A program made the translations under genes and the position numbers. Positions 7,901-16,747 of a stretch of DNA of 37,870 bases are shown here, piece by piece (within the stretch, counting starts at the first letter, position 1; every line of letters starts with the position of its first letter). The notes below the pieces were generated by a model that saw only the letters and a program-made list of their open reading frames with translations, made no database searches and was not told the origin of the DNA. Origin of the DNA: Burkholderiaceae bacterium (GTDB lineage Bacteria; Pseudomonadota; Gammaproteobacteria; Burkholderiales; Burkholderiaceae_A); contig VERJ01000019.1 in NCBI GenBank assembly GCA_018882795.1, positions 1 through 37,870 on the forward strand, written 5' to 3'.

Positions 7901-8845
7901 GTGAATTTTCAGCAATTAAGGATTGTGAAAGAAGCGGCCCGGCGGGACTTTAATCTCACCGAAGTCAGCAACGCGCTGTTCACGTCGCAGTCGGGGGTGA
8001 GCAAGCATATTCGCGATCTCGAGGACGAACTCGGGATCGAGATCTTTGTTCGCAAAGGAAAACGGCTCTTGGGCCTGACCGAACCCGGCAAGGAATTGCT
8101 CGCCCTGGTGGAGCGTGTGCTACTTGATACTCGCAACATCAAGGAACTGGCTGAGCGTTATCACAATGTTGATCATGGCCAGCTGACCATCGCCACCACC
8201 CACACCCAGGCCCGCTACGCGCTACCTAAGATTGTTACCGCATTTAAACAAGCCTATCCCAAGGTGCACCTCACCCTGCACCAGGGCAGTCCCAAGGAAA
8301 TTGTTGAACTGTTGCGCGATGGCCAGGCCGACATCGGGATTGCAACCGAAACCATCAGCGATGTACCCGAGTTTGCGGCATTTCCCTTCTACTCCTGGTA
8401 TCACACAGTGGTCGTGCCCAAGGGGCATCCGCTTGAAGATCTCAAAAAAATAACGCTTGAATCACTGATTGATTATCCGATCGTGACCTATCACGAGGGC
8501 TTCACAGGGCGCGGAAAGATCGATCAGACCTTTGCCGAGGCTGGCCTCTCCCCCGATATCGTGATGTCCGCGCTGGATGCGGATGTGATCAAGACCTATG
8601 TCGAGCTTGGGTTGGGCATTGGCATCATTGCCTCTATGGCCTACCAGCCCCAGCGGGATCAGAGCCTTCATCAAGTCGATATCAGCCACCTCTTCCCAGG
8701 TAACACGACTTACATTGCCCTTCGCAGGGGCCAATACCTGCGGGGCTATGTCCATCATTTTCTGCATCTGGCCTCGCCTGAGCTAACAGAGCAGCGCATT
8801 CGGGAGGCTACTGCGCCCATCCAAGAAGACAACACCCGGGATTAA
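7901..8845 (+). CDS. cysB: CysB-type LysR regulator of sulfur assimilation
   Basis: This 314-residue LysR-family activator has an N-terminal winged helix-turn-helix (about 4-60; LTEVSNALFTSQSGVSKHIR is the recognition region) and a C-terminal effector domain. The beginning MNFQQLRIVKEAARRDFNLT and the block TIATTHTQARYALP are typical of CysB and Cbl, which sense O-acetylserine or sulfate and APS. The start is GTG at 7901 with AAGGA seven bases upstream. It lies between sbp and cysH, the genes it would be expected to control together with cysI and cysTWA. The sequence alone does not separate CysB from Cbl; as the only such regulator here I call it CysB. Confidence 0.9.
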   Translation: MNFQQLRIVKEAARRDFNLTEVSNALFTSQSGVSKHIRDLEDELGIEIFVRKGKRLLGLTEPGKELLALVERVLLDTRNIKELAERYHNVDHGQLTIATTHTQARYALPKIVTAFKQAYPKVHLTLHQGSPKEIVELLRDGQADIGIATETISDVPEFAAFPFYSWYHTVVVPKGHPLEDLKKITLESLIDYPIVTYHEGFTGRGKIDQTFAEAGLSPDIVMSALDADVIKTYVELGLGIGIIASMAYQPQRDQSLHQVDISHLFPGNTTYIALRRGQYLRGYVHHFLHLASPELTEQRIREATAPIQEDNTRD

Positions 8846-8895
8846 TCTTCGGCAGATATCGCCAAAAACCGAAAAAGCTTTTCACAATTTCTTTC

Positions 8896-8924
8896 TTTGG
8901 TTTAAACATCGGGCTGCCTATAGT
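8896..8924 (+). promoter_or_regulatory. Candidate cysHDN promoter, unusually close to the start codon
   Basis: TTTGGT (8896-8901) and TATAGT (8919-8924) are 17 bases apart. A transcript would start at about 8930-8932, at or next to the cysH ATG at 8932. No Shine-Dalgarno sequence precedes that ATG, so a leaderless or near-leaderless message is possible. An A/T-rich stretch at 8876-8905 could hold a CysB site. Confidence 0.35.
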
Positions 8925-8931
8925 CTGGTCG

Positions 8932-9654
8932 ATGCCTGCCGCCGAAAACGTACCCCAACGCACTGCCAGCACCCTACTTACGCTGATTGACATGCGGCTT
9001 GGTGAGGCCTTTCAGCTCGGTCGTATGGCCATTGCCTTTAGCGGCCAGATGGAAGATACCCTGCTACTCTGGCGGGCAGCCAACTCCGGCAGGCCCTTTG
9101 CAGCATTTACGCTAGACACGGGAAAACTTCATCAGGAAACACGTGACTACACGGATACACTTGAAACAACACTTGGGTTTCGCATTCATCGGCTGACACC
9201 CGACCCCAGGGCCGTTGTGCTGCTAGAGCGTGAACTTGGTGCGACGGGTATCTATGAATCCGTATCGCATCGACAGCGCTGCTGCCAGACGCGCAAGGTG
9301 GAGCCCCTGAGGACATTTCTCACCGGATTTTCAGGATGGGTAACCGGCCAACGGCGTGAGCAATCCGCCACACGTCTTGCCCTGGCGCTGCGTGAGCAAG
9401 ATGCCGCCTTCTCCCTCACCAAGTTCAATCCACTGGCGGACTTTTCCCTCAATGATGTGCGGACTGCATTGGATACACCTGGTGCACCGGCAATCCATCC
9501 GCTGCATCACCGTGGCTACCCATCCATTGGCTGCGATCCCTGCACACGGGCTATTCGACCGGGAGAGGACCTGAGGGCTGGACGCTGGTGGTGGGAGACC
9601 CGGGACACAAAGGAATGCGGTCTACATCAAACCACAATCACGACAGAACACTGA
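8932..9654 (+). CDS. cysH: Adenylylsulfate (APS) reductase, thioredoxin-dependent
   Basis: This 240-residue cytoplasmic enzyme reduces APS to sulfite and AMP with thioredoxin. The Cys pattern shows the 4Fe-4S APS-reductase type rather than the cluster-free PAPS type: C117-C118 (RQRCCQTRKVEPL) and C201, C204 (SIGCDPCTRAI). The catalytic Cys is C229 in KECGLH near the C-terminus. The PP-loop region is AFSGQMED (35-42). Consistent with this, no APS kinase (cysC) is present and cysN carries no CysC fusion. cysD follows after a single base. The ATG at 8932 lacks a ribosome binding site. Confidence 0.92.
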   Translation: MPAAENVPQRTASTLLTLIDMRLGEAFQLGRMAIAFSGQMEDTLLLWRAANSGRPFAAFTLDTGKLHQETRDYTDTLETTLGFRIHRLTPDPRAVVLLERELGATGIYESVSHRQRCCQTRKVEPLRTFLTGFSGWVTGQRREQSATRLALALREQDAAFSLTKFNPLADFSLNDVRTALDTPGAPAIHPLHHRGYPSIGCDPCTRAIRPGEDLRAGRWWWETRDTKECGLHQTTITTEH

Positions 9655-9655
9655 C

Positions 9656-10558
9656 ATGCATCAGACCACCACCAGAACATTAGATGCATTAATTGATGAG
9701 TCCATCTTCATCATCCGCGAAGCATCGGCCTGCGAGCGGCCAGCAATCTTATTTTCCGGGGGAAAAGACTCCGCCGTGGTGGCCTGGCTTGCCCGGCTGG
9801 CCTTCGCACCAGCGCCAGTGCCGTTCCCACTACTGCATGTTGATACGGGGCACAACTACCCCGAGGTCATTACTTTTCGCAACGACTTTGCCCAGGCTTA
9901 CGGCTTTTCGCTGATCGTCAATCATATGGACAACAGCATCCAACGCGGCACAGTACAGCTATCGGGCCCACTGGCCAGTCGCAATGCAGCGCAGGCGGTC
10001 ACCCTGCTGGAAGCCATTGAGGAACACCGCTTCGGTGCGCTGCTGGGCGGGGCCCGCCGAGATGAGGAAAAAGCCCGCGCGAAAGAGCGGATCTTTAGCC
10101 ATCGCAATGCATTCGGGGTCTGGGACCCCAAGCAACAGCGTCCAGAGCTCTGGGATCTCTTTAACACGCATGCCGCGCAAGGCGATCATCTGCGGGTTTT
10201 TCCAATCAGCAACTGGACCGAGGTCGATGTCTGGGAATTTATTGCCAGCCGCAGTATCCCCCTACCCAGCCTCTACTATGCCCACCAGCGGCCAGTGGTT
10301 TCGCGTCAGGGGCTACTGATTCCGCAGACGCCACTCACGCCATTTCGTGATCATGAAACAGCATCACTCATGACCGTGCGCTTTCGGACCGTGGGGGACA
10401 TGAGCTGCACCTGCCCCGTGGCCAGTGATGCTGCTAATGCCTGGCAGGTGCTCGAAGAAACACGGCATGCCGAGATCAGCGAACGCGGGGCAACACGCAT
10501 GGATGATCAGGTCTCGGAGTTCGCGATGGAACAACGTAAACGTCAAGGGTATTTCTGA
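9656..10558 (+). CDS. cysD: Sulfate adenylyltransferase small subunit
   Basis: This 300-residue ATP-pyrophosphatase subunit of ATP sulfurylase makes APS from sulfate and ATP, driven by GTP hydrolysis in CysN. Visible motifs are the PP-loop LFSGGKDSAVV (about 31-41), the block HVDTGHNYPEVI, GGARRDEEKARAKERIFS, and the family C-terminus MEQRKRQGYF. Length equals that of E. coli CysD. The start is one base after the cysH stop, and the stop overlaps the cysN start by one base (TGATG), so cysH, cysD and cysN form one translationally linked operon. Confidence 0.96.
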   Translation: MHQTTTRTLDALIDESIFIIREASACERPAILFSGGKDSAVVAWLARLAFAPAPVPFPLLHVDTGHNYPEVITFRNDFAQAYGFSLIVNHMDNSIQRGTVQLSGPLASRNAAQAVTLLEAIEEHRFGALLGGARRDEEKARAKERIFSHRNAFGVWDPKQQRPELWDLFNTHAAQGDHLRVFPISNWTEVDVWEFIASRSIPLPSLYYAHQRPVVSRQGLLIPQTPLTPFRDHETASLMTVRFRTVGDMSCTCPVASDAANAWQVLEETRHAEISERGATRMDDQVSEFAMEQRKRQGYF

Positions 10559-11880
10559 TGAGCAGGATTCTCACCATCTCTACCGCAGGCAGTGTCGATG
10601 ATGGCAAAAGCACGCTGCTGGGCCGACTGGTCCATGACACCCAGGGCCTGCTGTCGGATAACGCCGCAGCATTATCACAGGGCGAGGAAATCGACTTCTC
10701 CCGAGTCACGGATGGACTCGTGGCAGAACGCGAACAGGGCATCACCATCGATGTCGCCTGGCGCCATCTGGATCTGGGCCATCGACGCTATCTGCTGGCT
10801 GATGCGCCGGGCCACGAGCAATACACCCGCAATCTGGTCACCGCTGCAAGCCACGCGGATGCCCTAATCGTGCTGGTCGATCCAACCCGGCTTGACCTGA
10901 GCAATGCCCTGCCGAGCCTGCTAAAGCAGACCCATCGGCATGCGGCAATCGCCCACCTGCTGCGGGTTCCCCACGTGAGCTTTGTGATCAATAAGCTGGA
11001 TTTGTTCGAAGACGCTGAACGTATTACGCAACAGGTCTCCCGATCACTCAACGCACTGATTACGCAAGTGGGACTTGATCAGACCTGTGTCGATATTGCG
11101 ATCATCGCAGCAAGCGCACTCACCGGCGAAAACATCGCAGTACGCGGGCAGCGCCTGGACTGGTATCAGGGCCCCACCGTGCTGGAGTGGCTTGATCAGA
11201 TTGCCGAACATCTCGAGCAGGGTGCCGAAGAGTCCCCGCTGGCCGTTCTGCCCGTACAGACAAGCCTGCGCACGCAGGGATCTGGCCTTGCACCCTTCCG
11301 TGGCATCGCCGGAAGGCTTGCCCAGGGCAGGCTTGCGGTCAATCAACGGGTGACGACATTGCCAGGACAGCAACAGGCTACGATTGTCTCTATCTGGCGT
11401 CATGGCGAAGAGGTCCAGCAGGCCTATGTATCCGAGAGCATCACGCTGGTACTGGATCGCGATCTAGACATCTCAAGAGGCGACTGGATTGTCGGCATGA
11501 GTAACGCTTCACAAAGCGAAACACTGAGTCCGATCACCACGATTCATGCAAGAGTCTGCTGGCTCTCGGAGCAGCCGGGTCCAATGGGCAGCCGTCTGAT
11601 GCTGAAAATTGGCAGCCGGGAAATCCAGGCCCGCATTCAATCATCCCTGCGCCGCTTTGATCCTGAATCCCTGGATTTCACGGTAGCAGAGACCGGTCAA
11701 GGTGCGCTGTCGCTGCAGCTCAACGAAATTCACGATGTAGTGATCCAACTGGCTGAGCCGCTCTGGATTGAATCCGACAGCATTGCCATTGGCGTACTCA
11801 ATCGCTTTCTGCTGATGCATACGGGCACCTGGGCCACCGTGGGCGCTGGCGTGATTCAGACCCAGGCCTTTTCCAACTAA
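10558..11880 (+). CDS. cysN: Sulfate adenylyltransferase large subunit (GTPase)
   Basis: This 440-residue EF-Tu-like GTPase drives CysD. The G motifs are GSVDDGKSTL (11-20), DAPGHEQYTRN (82-92) and NKLD (145-148), followed by two beta-barrel domains. It ends without an APS-kinase domain, in keeping with the APS-type CysH. Its start overlaps the cysD stop by one base. An inverted repeat lies about 50 bases beyond the stop, ahead of the second sbp. Confidence 0.95.
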   Translation: MSRILTISTAGSVDDGKSTLLGRLVHDTQGLLSDNAAALSQGEEIDFSRVTDGLVAEREQGITIDVAWRHLDLGHRRYLLADAPGHEQYTRNLVTAASHADALIVLVDPTRLDLSNALPSLLKQTHRHAAIAHLLRVPHVSFVINKLDLFEDAERITQQVSRSLNALITQVGLDQTCVDIAIIAASALTGENIAVRGQRLDWYQGPTVLEWLDQIAEHLEQGAEESPLAVLPVQTSLRTQGSGLAPFRGIAGRLAQGRLAVNQRVTTLPGQQQATIVSIWRHGEEVQQAYVSESITLVLDRDLDISRGDWIVGMSNASQSETLSPITTIHARVCWLSEQPGPMGSRLMLKIGSREIQARIQSSLRRFDPESLDFTVAETGQGALSLQLNEIHDVVIQLAEPLWIESDSIAIGVLNRFLLMHTGTWATVGAGVIQTQAFSN

Positions 11881-11929
11881 ACGAATAAGCTATGCAGAAA
11901 TAATTAGTGGCGATTTGCTGCTATGCACA

Positions 11930-11961
11930 GCAGACTCCTGGGATCAAATTCAGGAGTCTGC
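11930..11961 (+). promoter_or_regulatory. Hairpin burying the ribosome binding site of the second sbp
   Basis: GCAGACTCCTG (11930-11940) and CAGGAGTCTGC (11951-11961) are perfect reverse complements: 11 base pairs around a 10-base loop. The 3' arm holds CAGGAG (11951-11956), placed eight bases before the sbp ATG at 11965, so the folded RNA would hide the Shine-Dalgarno sequence. No U-run follows, so it is not a standard terminator of cysN. RNA-processing or attenuation roles are alternatives. Confidence 0.65.
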
Positions 11962-11964
11962 ACC

Positions 11965-12990
11965 ATGAAATCACGCATCCGGTTCATCCATCTCCTTCTG
12001 GCGAGCCTGCTTTCTGCAACGGGTCTGCCAGCTCTGGCCGAGAGCGCCCTGCTGAACTCATCCTATGATGTCGCCCGGGAGTTCTACAAAGACTTCAATA
12101 CGGCCTTTGTTGCCCATTACAAGAAAACCACGGGCAAAGACATCAAGATCGATCAGTCGCATGGTGGTTCAAGCGCCCAGGCGCGCGCAGTTGCCGATGG
12201 CTTAGATGCTGATGTTGTGACGATGAACACCACCACGGATATCGATTTCCTGGCTGAAAAAGGTGTGGTGGCCAAAGAGTGGGCCAAGCAGTTCCCCCAT
12301 AATGCCGCGCCCACGACATCCACCATGCTATTCCTGGTGCGGCAGGGCAATCCAAAAAACATCCGGGACTGGGATGATTTGATCAAGCCCGGCGTACAGG
12401 TGATCGTGGTCAATCCCAAGACTGGTGGCAATGGCCGGATGGCCTATCTGGCGGCCTGGGGCTATATCCGAAGCAAAGGCGGTACCGATGCGCAGGCCGC
12501 GGACTTTGTCAGCAAACTCTATAAAAACGTGCCTATCCTTGCCCGCGGCGGTCGAGATGCCACCGGTATTTTTCTTCAGCGCAATATCGGCGATGTGTTG
12601 ATCACGTTTGAGTCCGAAGTGATCTCAGTGGATCGTGAATTCGGCTCTGGAAAAGTAGATGCAATTCACCCATCGGCCAGCCTTTTGACCGAGAATCCGG
12701 TCGCGATCGTAGAGCGCACCGTCAAGAAAAAGGGCACCGCTGCGGAGGCCAAAGCCTATCTCAATTTCCTTTATTCAGATGAAGGCCAGGAAATCGCTGC
12801 ACGCCACGGCATCCGTCCACGCTCTCAGGCCGTGCTGAAGAAATACGCGCAGACTTTCAAACCACTGAAGCTGTTCACGGTGAACGACTACTTCGGCTCC
12901 CTGGCCGATGCGCAGAAAGTTCACTTCAATGACGGCGGGCAATTCGACAAGCTCTACACACCGAGTGCCCCGCCCTCCGCTGCCAAATAA
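11965..12990 (+). CDS. sbp: Periplasmic sulfate-binding protein (second copy, transporter-linked)
   Basis: A 341-residue sulfate receptor from the ATG at 11965. A longer frame from 11923 exists, but CAGGAG sits at ideal distance before 11965 and the residues from there form a normal signal peptide (hydrophobic 8-20, cleavage after PALA). Family blocks are LLNSSYDVAREFYKDFN, QSHGGSSAQARAV, APTTSTMLFLVRQGNPKN and NPKTGGNGRMAYLAAWG. It is paralogous to the copy at 6842, with the same length and block order but many substitutions. It lies 33 bases before cysT and is the likely main receptor of CysTWA; the two copies may differ in sulfate or thiosulfate preference. Confidence 0.93.
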   Translation: MKSRIRFIHLLLASLLSATGLPALAESALLNSSYDVAREFYKDFNTAFVAHYKKTTGKDIKIDQSHGGSSAQARAVADGLDADVVTMNTTTDIDFLAEKGVVAKEWAKQFPHNAAPTTSTMLFLVRQGNPKNIRDWDDLIKPGVQVIVVNPKTGGNGRMAYLAAWGYIRSKGGTDAQAADFVSKLYKNVPILARGGRDATGIFLQRNIGDVLITFESEVISVDREFGSGKVDAIHPSASLLTENPVAIVERTVKKKGTAAEAKAYLNFLYSDEGQEIAARHGIRPRSQAVLKKYAQTFKPLKLFTVNDYFGSLADAQKVHFNDGGQFDKLYTPSAPPSAAK

Positions 12991-13023
12991 TCGTCGGCTC
13001 TCGAACACTTCATCCCACAATTC

Positions 13024-13893
13024 ATGAGCTCTTTGGCAGTTACTTCAGCCATCCCAACCACATCGGTCAAGCGCAGCAAGCGGCGCCCGCTGCCCGGATT
13101 CAATCTCACGCTGGGCTATACCCTGCTGTACCTGAGCGTGATTGTGCTGATCCCCATGTCCGCCCTGGTGTTTAAGACCCTGGATTTGACCCTGGCACAG
13201 TTCTGGAGCGCAGTCAGCGCACCACGCGTGCTGGCATCCTATCGGCTGACCTTTGGCGCATCGCTGCTGGCAGCCTTGGTCAATCTGATCTTTGGCCTGC
13301 TGATCGCCTGGGTGCTGGTGCGCTATCGCTTTCCAGGAAAGAAGATTCTCGATGCCCTGGTGGATCTGCCCTTTGCGCTGCCCACCGCTGTGGCAGGCAT
13401 CGCGCTCACAGCCGTGCTCGCTGGAAACGGCTGGGTGGGCCAGTTCTTCGAGCCGCTGGGCATCAAGCTGGCCTTCACACCGATTGGGGTGGTGATCGCC
13501 TTAATTTTTATTGGCCTGCCGTTTGTTGTGCGGACCGTTCAGCCGGTGCTTGAAGATGCCGAAAAAGAACTGGAAGAGGCAGCCCGCTGCCTGGGCGCAA
13601 CGCCTTATCAGGTATTTTACAAAGTGATCCTGCCCACCATCATGCCAGCCTTACTCACCGGCTTTGCACTCGCGTTTGCGCGGGCCATTGGCGAATATGG
13701 TTCGGTGATTTTTATCGCTGGCAATATGCCGATGGTCTCCGAGATCACGCCGCTGATCATCATTGGCAAGCTCGAGCAATACGACTACGCGGGCGCGACA
13801 GCAGTGGCCTGTGTGATGCTCGTGGTGTCATTCGTGTTGCTGTTGATTATCAATGGACTGCAGGCATGGCAGCGCCGTCGGATTGGTGCCTGA
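13024..13893 (+). CDS. cysT: Sulfate ABC transporter permease CysT
   Basis: This 289-residue inner-membrane permease has about six hydrophobic helices (first at about 34-53) after a basic cytoplasmic N-terminus. The EAA loop that docks CysA reads [21 protein letters not shown] (about 182-202). It pairs with CysW to form the membrane channel of the sulfate/thiosulfate importer. The start at 13024 has no clear ribosome binding site, which suggests translation coupled to the preceding sbp. It ends four bases before the chosen cysW start. Confidence 0.94.
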   Translation: MSSLAVTSAIPTTSVKRSKRRPLPGFNLTLGYTLLYLSVIVLIPMSALVFKTLDLTLAQFWSAVSAPRVLASYRLTFGASLLAALVNLIFGLLIAWVLVRYRFPGKKILDALVDLPFALPTAVAGIALTAVLAGNGWVGQFFEPLGIKLAFTPIGVVIALIFIGLPFVVRTVQPVLEDAEKELEEAARCLGATPYQVFYKVILPTIMPALLTGFALAFARAIGEYGSVIFIAGNMPMVSEITPLIIIGKLEQYDYAGATAVACVMLVVSFVLLLIINGLQAWQRRRIGA

Positions 13894-13897
13894 CACC

Positions 13898-14785
13898 ATG
13901 GCAGCGTTGAACCCGAACTCCCATGAACCGCGTTGGCTTCAGTTCACACTGATTGGACTGGCCATTGGTTTTCTTGGTCTGTTTCTGATTCTGCCGCTTG
14001 CGGCTGTGCTCACCGAAGCCCTGCGCAAGGGAGCCAATGCCTACTGGGCTGCACTGACCGAGCCCGATGCCTTCGCGGCGATTCGGCTGACCTTGATCAC
14101 GGCCGCGATCTGTGTGCCCTTGAACCTGATCTTCGGGGTGGCGGCCGCCTGGGCGATTGCCAAATATGAGTTCAAAGGCAAGGCCTTTCTCACCACCCTC
14201 ATTGACCTGCCGTTCTCGGTTTCTCCCGTAGTGGCTGGCCTGATATACGTACTGGTTTTTGGCGCCCAGGGCTGGTTCGGGCCATGGCTGGCAGCCCACG
14301 ATATCAAGATTGTTTTCGCAGTCCCAGGCATTGTGCTTGCAACCGTATTTGTGACCTTCCCCTTTATCGCACGGGAATTGATTCCGCTGATGCAGGCCCA
14401 GGGCAGCGAAGAGGAACAGGCTGCCATCGTATTGGGCGCAACTGGCTGGCAGACCTTCTGGAAGGTAACCCTGCCGAATATCAAGTGGGGTCTGTTGTAT
14501 GGCGTGATTTTGTGTAATGCCCGGGCGATGGGCGAGTTCGGCGCAGTGTCGGTGGTCTCGGGACACATCCGCGGTCAGACCAATACCCTGCCGCTGCATG
14601 TCGAAGTGATCTATAACGAATATCAATCTGCCGCGGCATTTTCTGCAGCATCACTGCTGGCCCTGCTGGCGCTGGTCACCCTTGTCATTAAAACAGTCGT
14701 GGAGATTCGCCACCGTCGCGAGGTAGAACGCTTAGCAACTCTCTCTCCTGAGCCACCGCGGCTCGTCACTGCCAATGCCCACTAA
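13898..14785 (+). CDS. cysW: Sulfate ABC transporter permease CysW
   Basis: This 295-residue permease is the second half of the sulfate channel. About six membrane helices are visible, with the EAA loop [20 protein letters not shown] near residue 180 and the [13 protein letters not shown] block that follows. I start it at the ATG at 13898, four bases after the cysT stop; an in-frame start at 13853 would overlap cysT by about 40 bases and add residues not typical of CysW. cysA follows after 18 bases. Confidence 0.93.
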   Translation: MAALNPNSHEPRWLQFTLIGLAIGFLGLFLILPLAAVLTEALRKGANAYWAALTEPDAFAAIRLTLITAAICVPLNLIFGVAAAWAIAKYEFKGKAFLTTLIDLPFSVSPVVAGLIYVLVFGAQGWFGPWLAAHDIKIVFAVPGIVLATVFVTFPFIARELIPLMQAQGSEEEQAAIVLGATGWQTFWKVTLPNIKWGLLYGVILCNARAMGEFGAVSVVSGHIRGQTNTLPLHVEVIYNEYQSAAAFSAASLLALLALVTLVIKTVVEIRHRREVERLATLSPEPPRLVTANAH

Positions 14786-14803
14786 CCCCGCACCGACAAC
14801 ACC

Positions 14804-15895
14804 ATGAGCATCACGATTCGACAAGTTTCAAAACACTTCGGCAGCTTTCATGCTTTGAACAACATCAGTCTGGAAATTGAGTCCGGAGAGCTCGTGGCCC
14901 TGCTGGGCCCCTCCGGCTGCGGCAAAACCACCCTGCTGCGCATTATTGCGGGGCTGGAATCCGCCGATCAGGGTGTCATTACATTTTCAGGAGAAGACAT
15001 CACACACATTGATGTCCGCAAGCGTAATGTTGGTTTTGTCTTTCAACACTATGCCCTGTTTCGCCACATGACGGTCTTTGAAAATGTGGCCTTCGGTATG
15101 CGTGTCAAACCCAAAAAGATCCGCGCACCTGAAGCGACCATCAAACAAAAAGTTCATGAATTACTTGAGCTGGTGCAACTGGATTGGCTGGCCGACCGCT
15201 ATCCATGGCAGCTCTCGGGTGGGCAACGCCAGCGCATTGCACTGGCACGGGCACTGGCAGTGGAGCCTAAGGTACTCTTGCTTGATGAGCCCTTCGGCGC
15301 GCTGGATGCCAAGGTGCGAAAAGAACTACGTCGCTGGCTGCGTCGGCTGCACGACGAGCTACATGTCACCAGTATCTTTGTCACCCACGATCAAGAAGAA
15401 GCCCTGGAGGTTGCGGATCGTGTGGTACTGATGAATGGCGGTGTGATCGAACAGGTAGGCTCTCCCCAGAGTGTCTGGGAGCATCCAGCAAGCCCCTTTG
15501 TTTATGGGTTCCTGGGTGATGTGAATCAGTTCGAAGCAGAGGCACGACGCGGCGAAGTCGCCTTCGAGGGTGTCACAATAAGCAGCCCGGAGCATGCGGA
15601 TATTGCCCTCGCGAAAGCCAGGGCCTATGTGCGCCCCTACGATTTCGAAGTCATCCGCTACTCACCGCAGATTTCAGGCATCCCCGTTCGGCTTGATCGC
15701 GCCATTGTCTTCGGGCCGATTGCACGGCTGGAGCTCAATATCATCCGCTCCGAATCAGCCTCTGAAGGCCGTGCATTGGATGTACAAATGCCGTCCGAGC
15801 AGTTCGCCAGCCTGGACATCAAGGCTGGAGATCAGCTGGTGTTGCGGCCCACACGGGCTAAGGTGTTTATCGAGGGCCAGCGTCTAACGCGATAA
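14804..15895 (+). CDS. cysA: Sulfate ABC transporter ATP-binding protein CysA
   Basis: This 363-residue cytoplasmic ATPase powers CysTW. Walker A is GPSGCGKT (35-42), the signature LSGGQ (137-141), Walker B LLLDEP with D161 and E162, and the switch His H195. After residue 240 comes the TOBE-type regulatory domain ([10 protein letters not shown] block) typical of CysA. It completes the sbp-cysT-cysW-cysA set. Its stop is followed by an imperfect hairpin that also reaches the start of the next gene. Confidence 0.96.
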   Translation: MSITIRQVSKHFGSFHALNNISLEIESGELVALLGPSGCGKTTLLRIIAGLESADQGVITFSGEDITHIDVRKRNVGFVFQHYALFRHMTVFENVAFGMRVKPKKIRAPEATIKQKVHELLELVQLDWLADRYPWQLSGGQRQRIALARALAVEPKVLLLDEPFGALDAKVRKELRRWLRRLHDELHVTSIFVTHDQEEALEVADRVVLMNGGVIEQVGSPQSVWEHPASPFVYGFLGDVNQFEAEARRGEVAFEGVTISSPEHADIALAKARAYVRPYDFEVIRYSPQISGIPVRLDRAIVFGPIARLELNIIRSESASEGRALDVQMPSEQFASLDIKAGDQLVLRPTRAKVFIEGQRLTR

Positions 15896-15901
15896 AATCA
15901 C

Positions 15902-15933
15902 GGCCAGTTTCTTTCACACAAAGAGTGCTGGCC
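15902..15933 (+). promoter_or_regulatory. Imperfect hairpin directly before the LigB-type gene
   Basis: The outer stem GGCCAG (15902-15907) pairs with CTGGCC (15928-15933). The inner stem TCTTT (15910-15914) pairs with AAAGA (15920-15924) around the loop CACAC, with a small internal loop between. The structure fills the space between cysA and the ATG at 15934 and contains the only Shine-Dalgarno-like stretch, AAAGAG. No U-run follows on either strand, so translational control or an mRNA boundary is more likely than an intrinsic terminator. Confidence 0.45.
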
Positions 15934-16734
15934 ATGACAATGACCCCGAGGGCCGACAAGGATCGTGCGCCATCGATTTTTATCTCGCACGGATCACCCA
16001 TGTTCGCGTTGGAGCCCGGGCGCCTTGGGCCGCAGCTCACCGCCCTGGGTCAGTCGCTGGGCAATATTTCTGCCGCGATGGTGGTGTCTCCTCACTGGCA
16101 AACCGTCGGTCCGCTTCGGCTCACACACAACGCGGCACCTGAAACCATTCATGACTTTGGCGGATTCCCTGCGCCGCTCTATGCATTGCGCTATCCCTCA
16201 AAGGGCGCACCAGAATCGGCTGAACGGACCGCCGAACTGCTGAAGACAGCAGGACTGCCTGTTGGCCTTGACGATCGTCGTGGTCTTGATCATGGAGCCT
16301 GGGTGCCGCTCATGCACCTCTTCCCCAAGGCAGACATTCCAGTGTTTCAGCTCTCCATGCCGCTTGATCTGACCGCCACTGCTGCATTTGCGCTGGGATC
16401 TCTGCTCGCCGAACTCAGAAATGAGGGCATTCTCATCATTGGGTCGGGTAGCCTCACCCACAATCTCTATGAGCTCCAGCGCACCGATCCAAAAACCGTG
16501 CCCTATGTCGGTGAATTCGCCAACTGGGTGAATCAAATCGTACTCAATGGATCCCATCAGGAGCTGATCAATTACCGTGCAATCGCACCACACGCAGTCC
16601 GGGCCCACCCCACCGAGGAACACTTCCTGCCACTCCTGGTGGCCATGGGCGCCGGTATGCCAGATCACGCAAGGCTGATGGAAGGTGGTATCGAATATGG
16701 CGTACTCTCAATGAATTCCTATATTTGGCAGTAA
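15934..16734 (+). CDS. LigB/DODA-type extradiol ring-opening dioxygenase family protein
   Basis: A 266-residue cytoplasmic protein of the class III extradiol dioxygenase family (YgiD/DODA type), which opens catechol rings such as DOPA using a metal held by histidines. Candidate ligands are in ISHGSP near the N-terminus, VSPHWQT, and DHGAWVPL (about 110-117); a later SLTHNLYEL block is also typical. The true substrate is not evident. I choose the ATG at 15934 because AAAGAG lies eight bases upstream; a GTG at 15925 and an ATG at 15940 are alternatives. The next gene starts 13 bases after it. Confidence 0.85.
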   Translation: MTMTPRADKDRAPSIFISHGSPMFALEPGRLGPQLTALGQSLGNISAAMVVSPHWQTVGPLRLTHNAAPETIHDFGGFPAPLYALRYPSKGAPESAERTAELLKTAGLPVGLDDRRGLDHGAWVPLMHLFPKADIPVFQLSMPLDLTATAAFALGSLLAELRNEGILIIGSGSLTHNLYELQRTDPKTVPYVGEFANWVNQIVLNGSHQELINYRAIAPHAVRAHPTEEHFLPLLVAMGAGMPDHARLMEGGIEYGVLSMNSYIWQ

Positions 16735-16747
16735 GCTTTCCACGATC

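Noticed and set aside
13853-13897. Longer N-terminus for CysW
   Set aside because: It would overlap cysT by about 40 bases and adds residues with no match to CysW; the ATG at 13898 gives the normal length.
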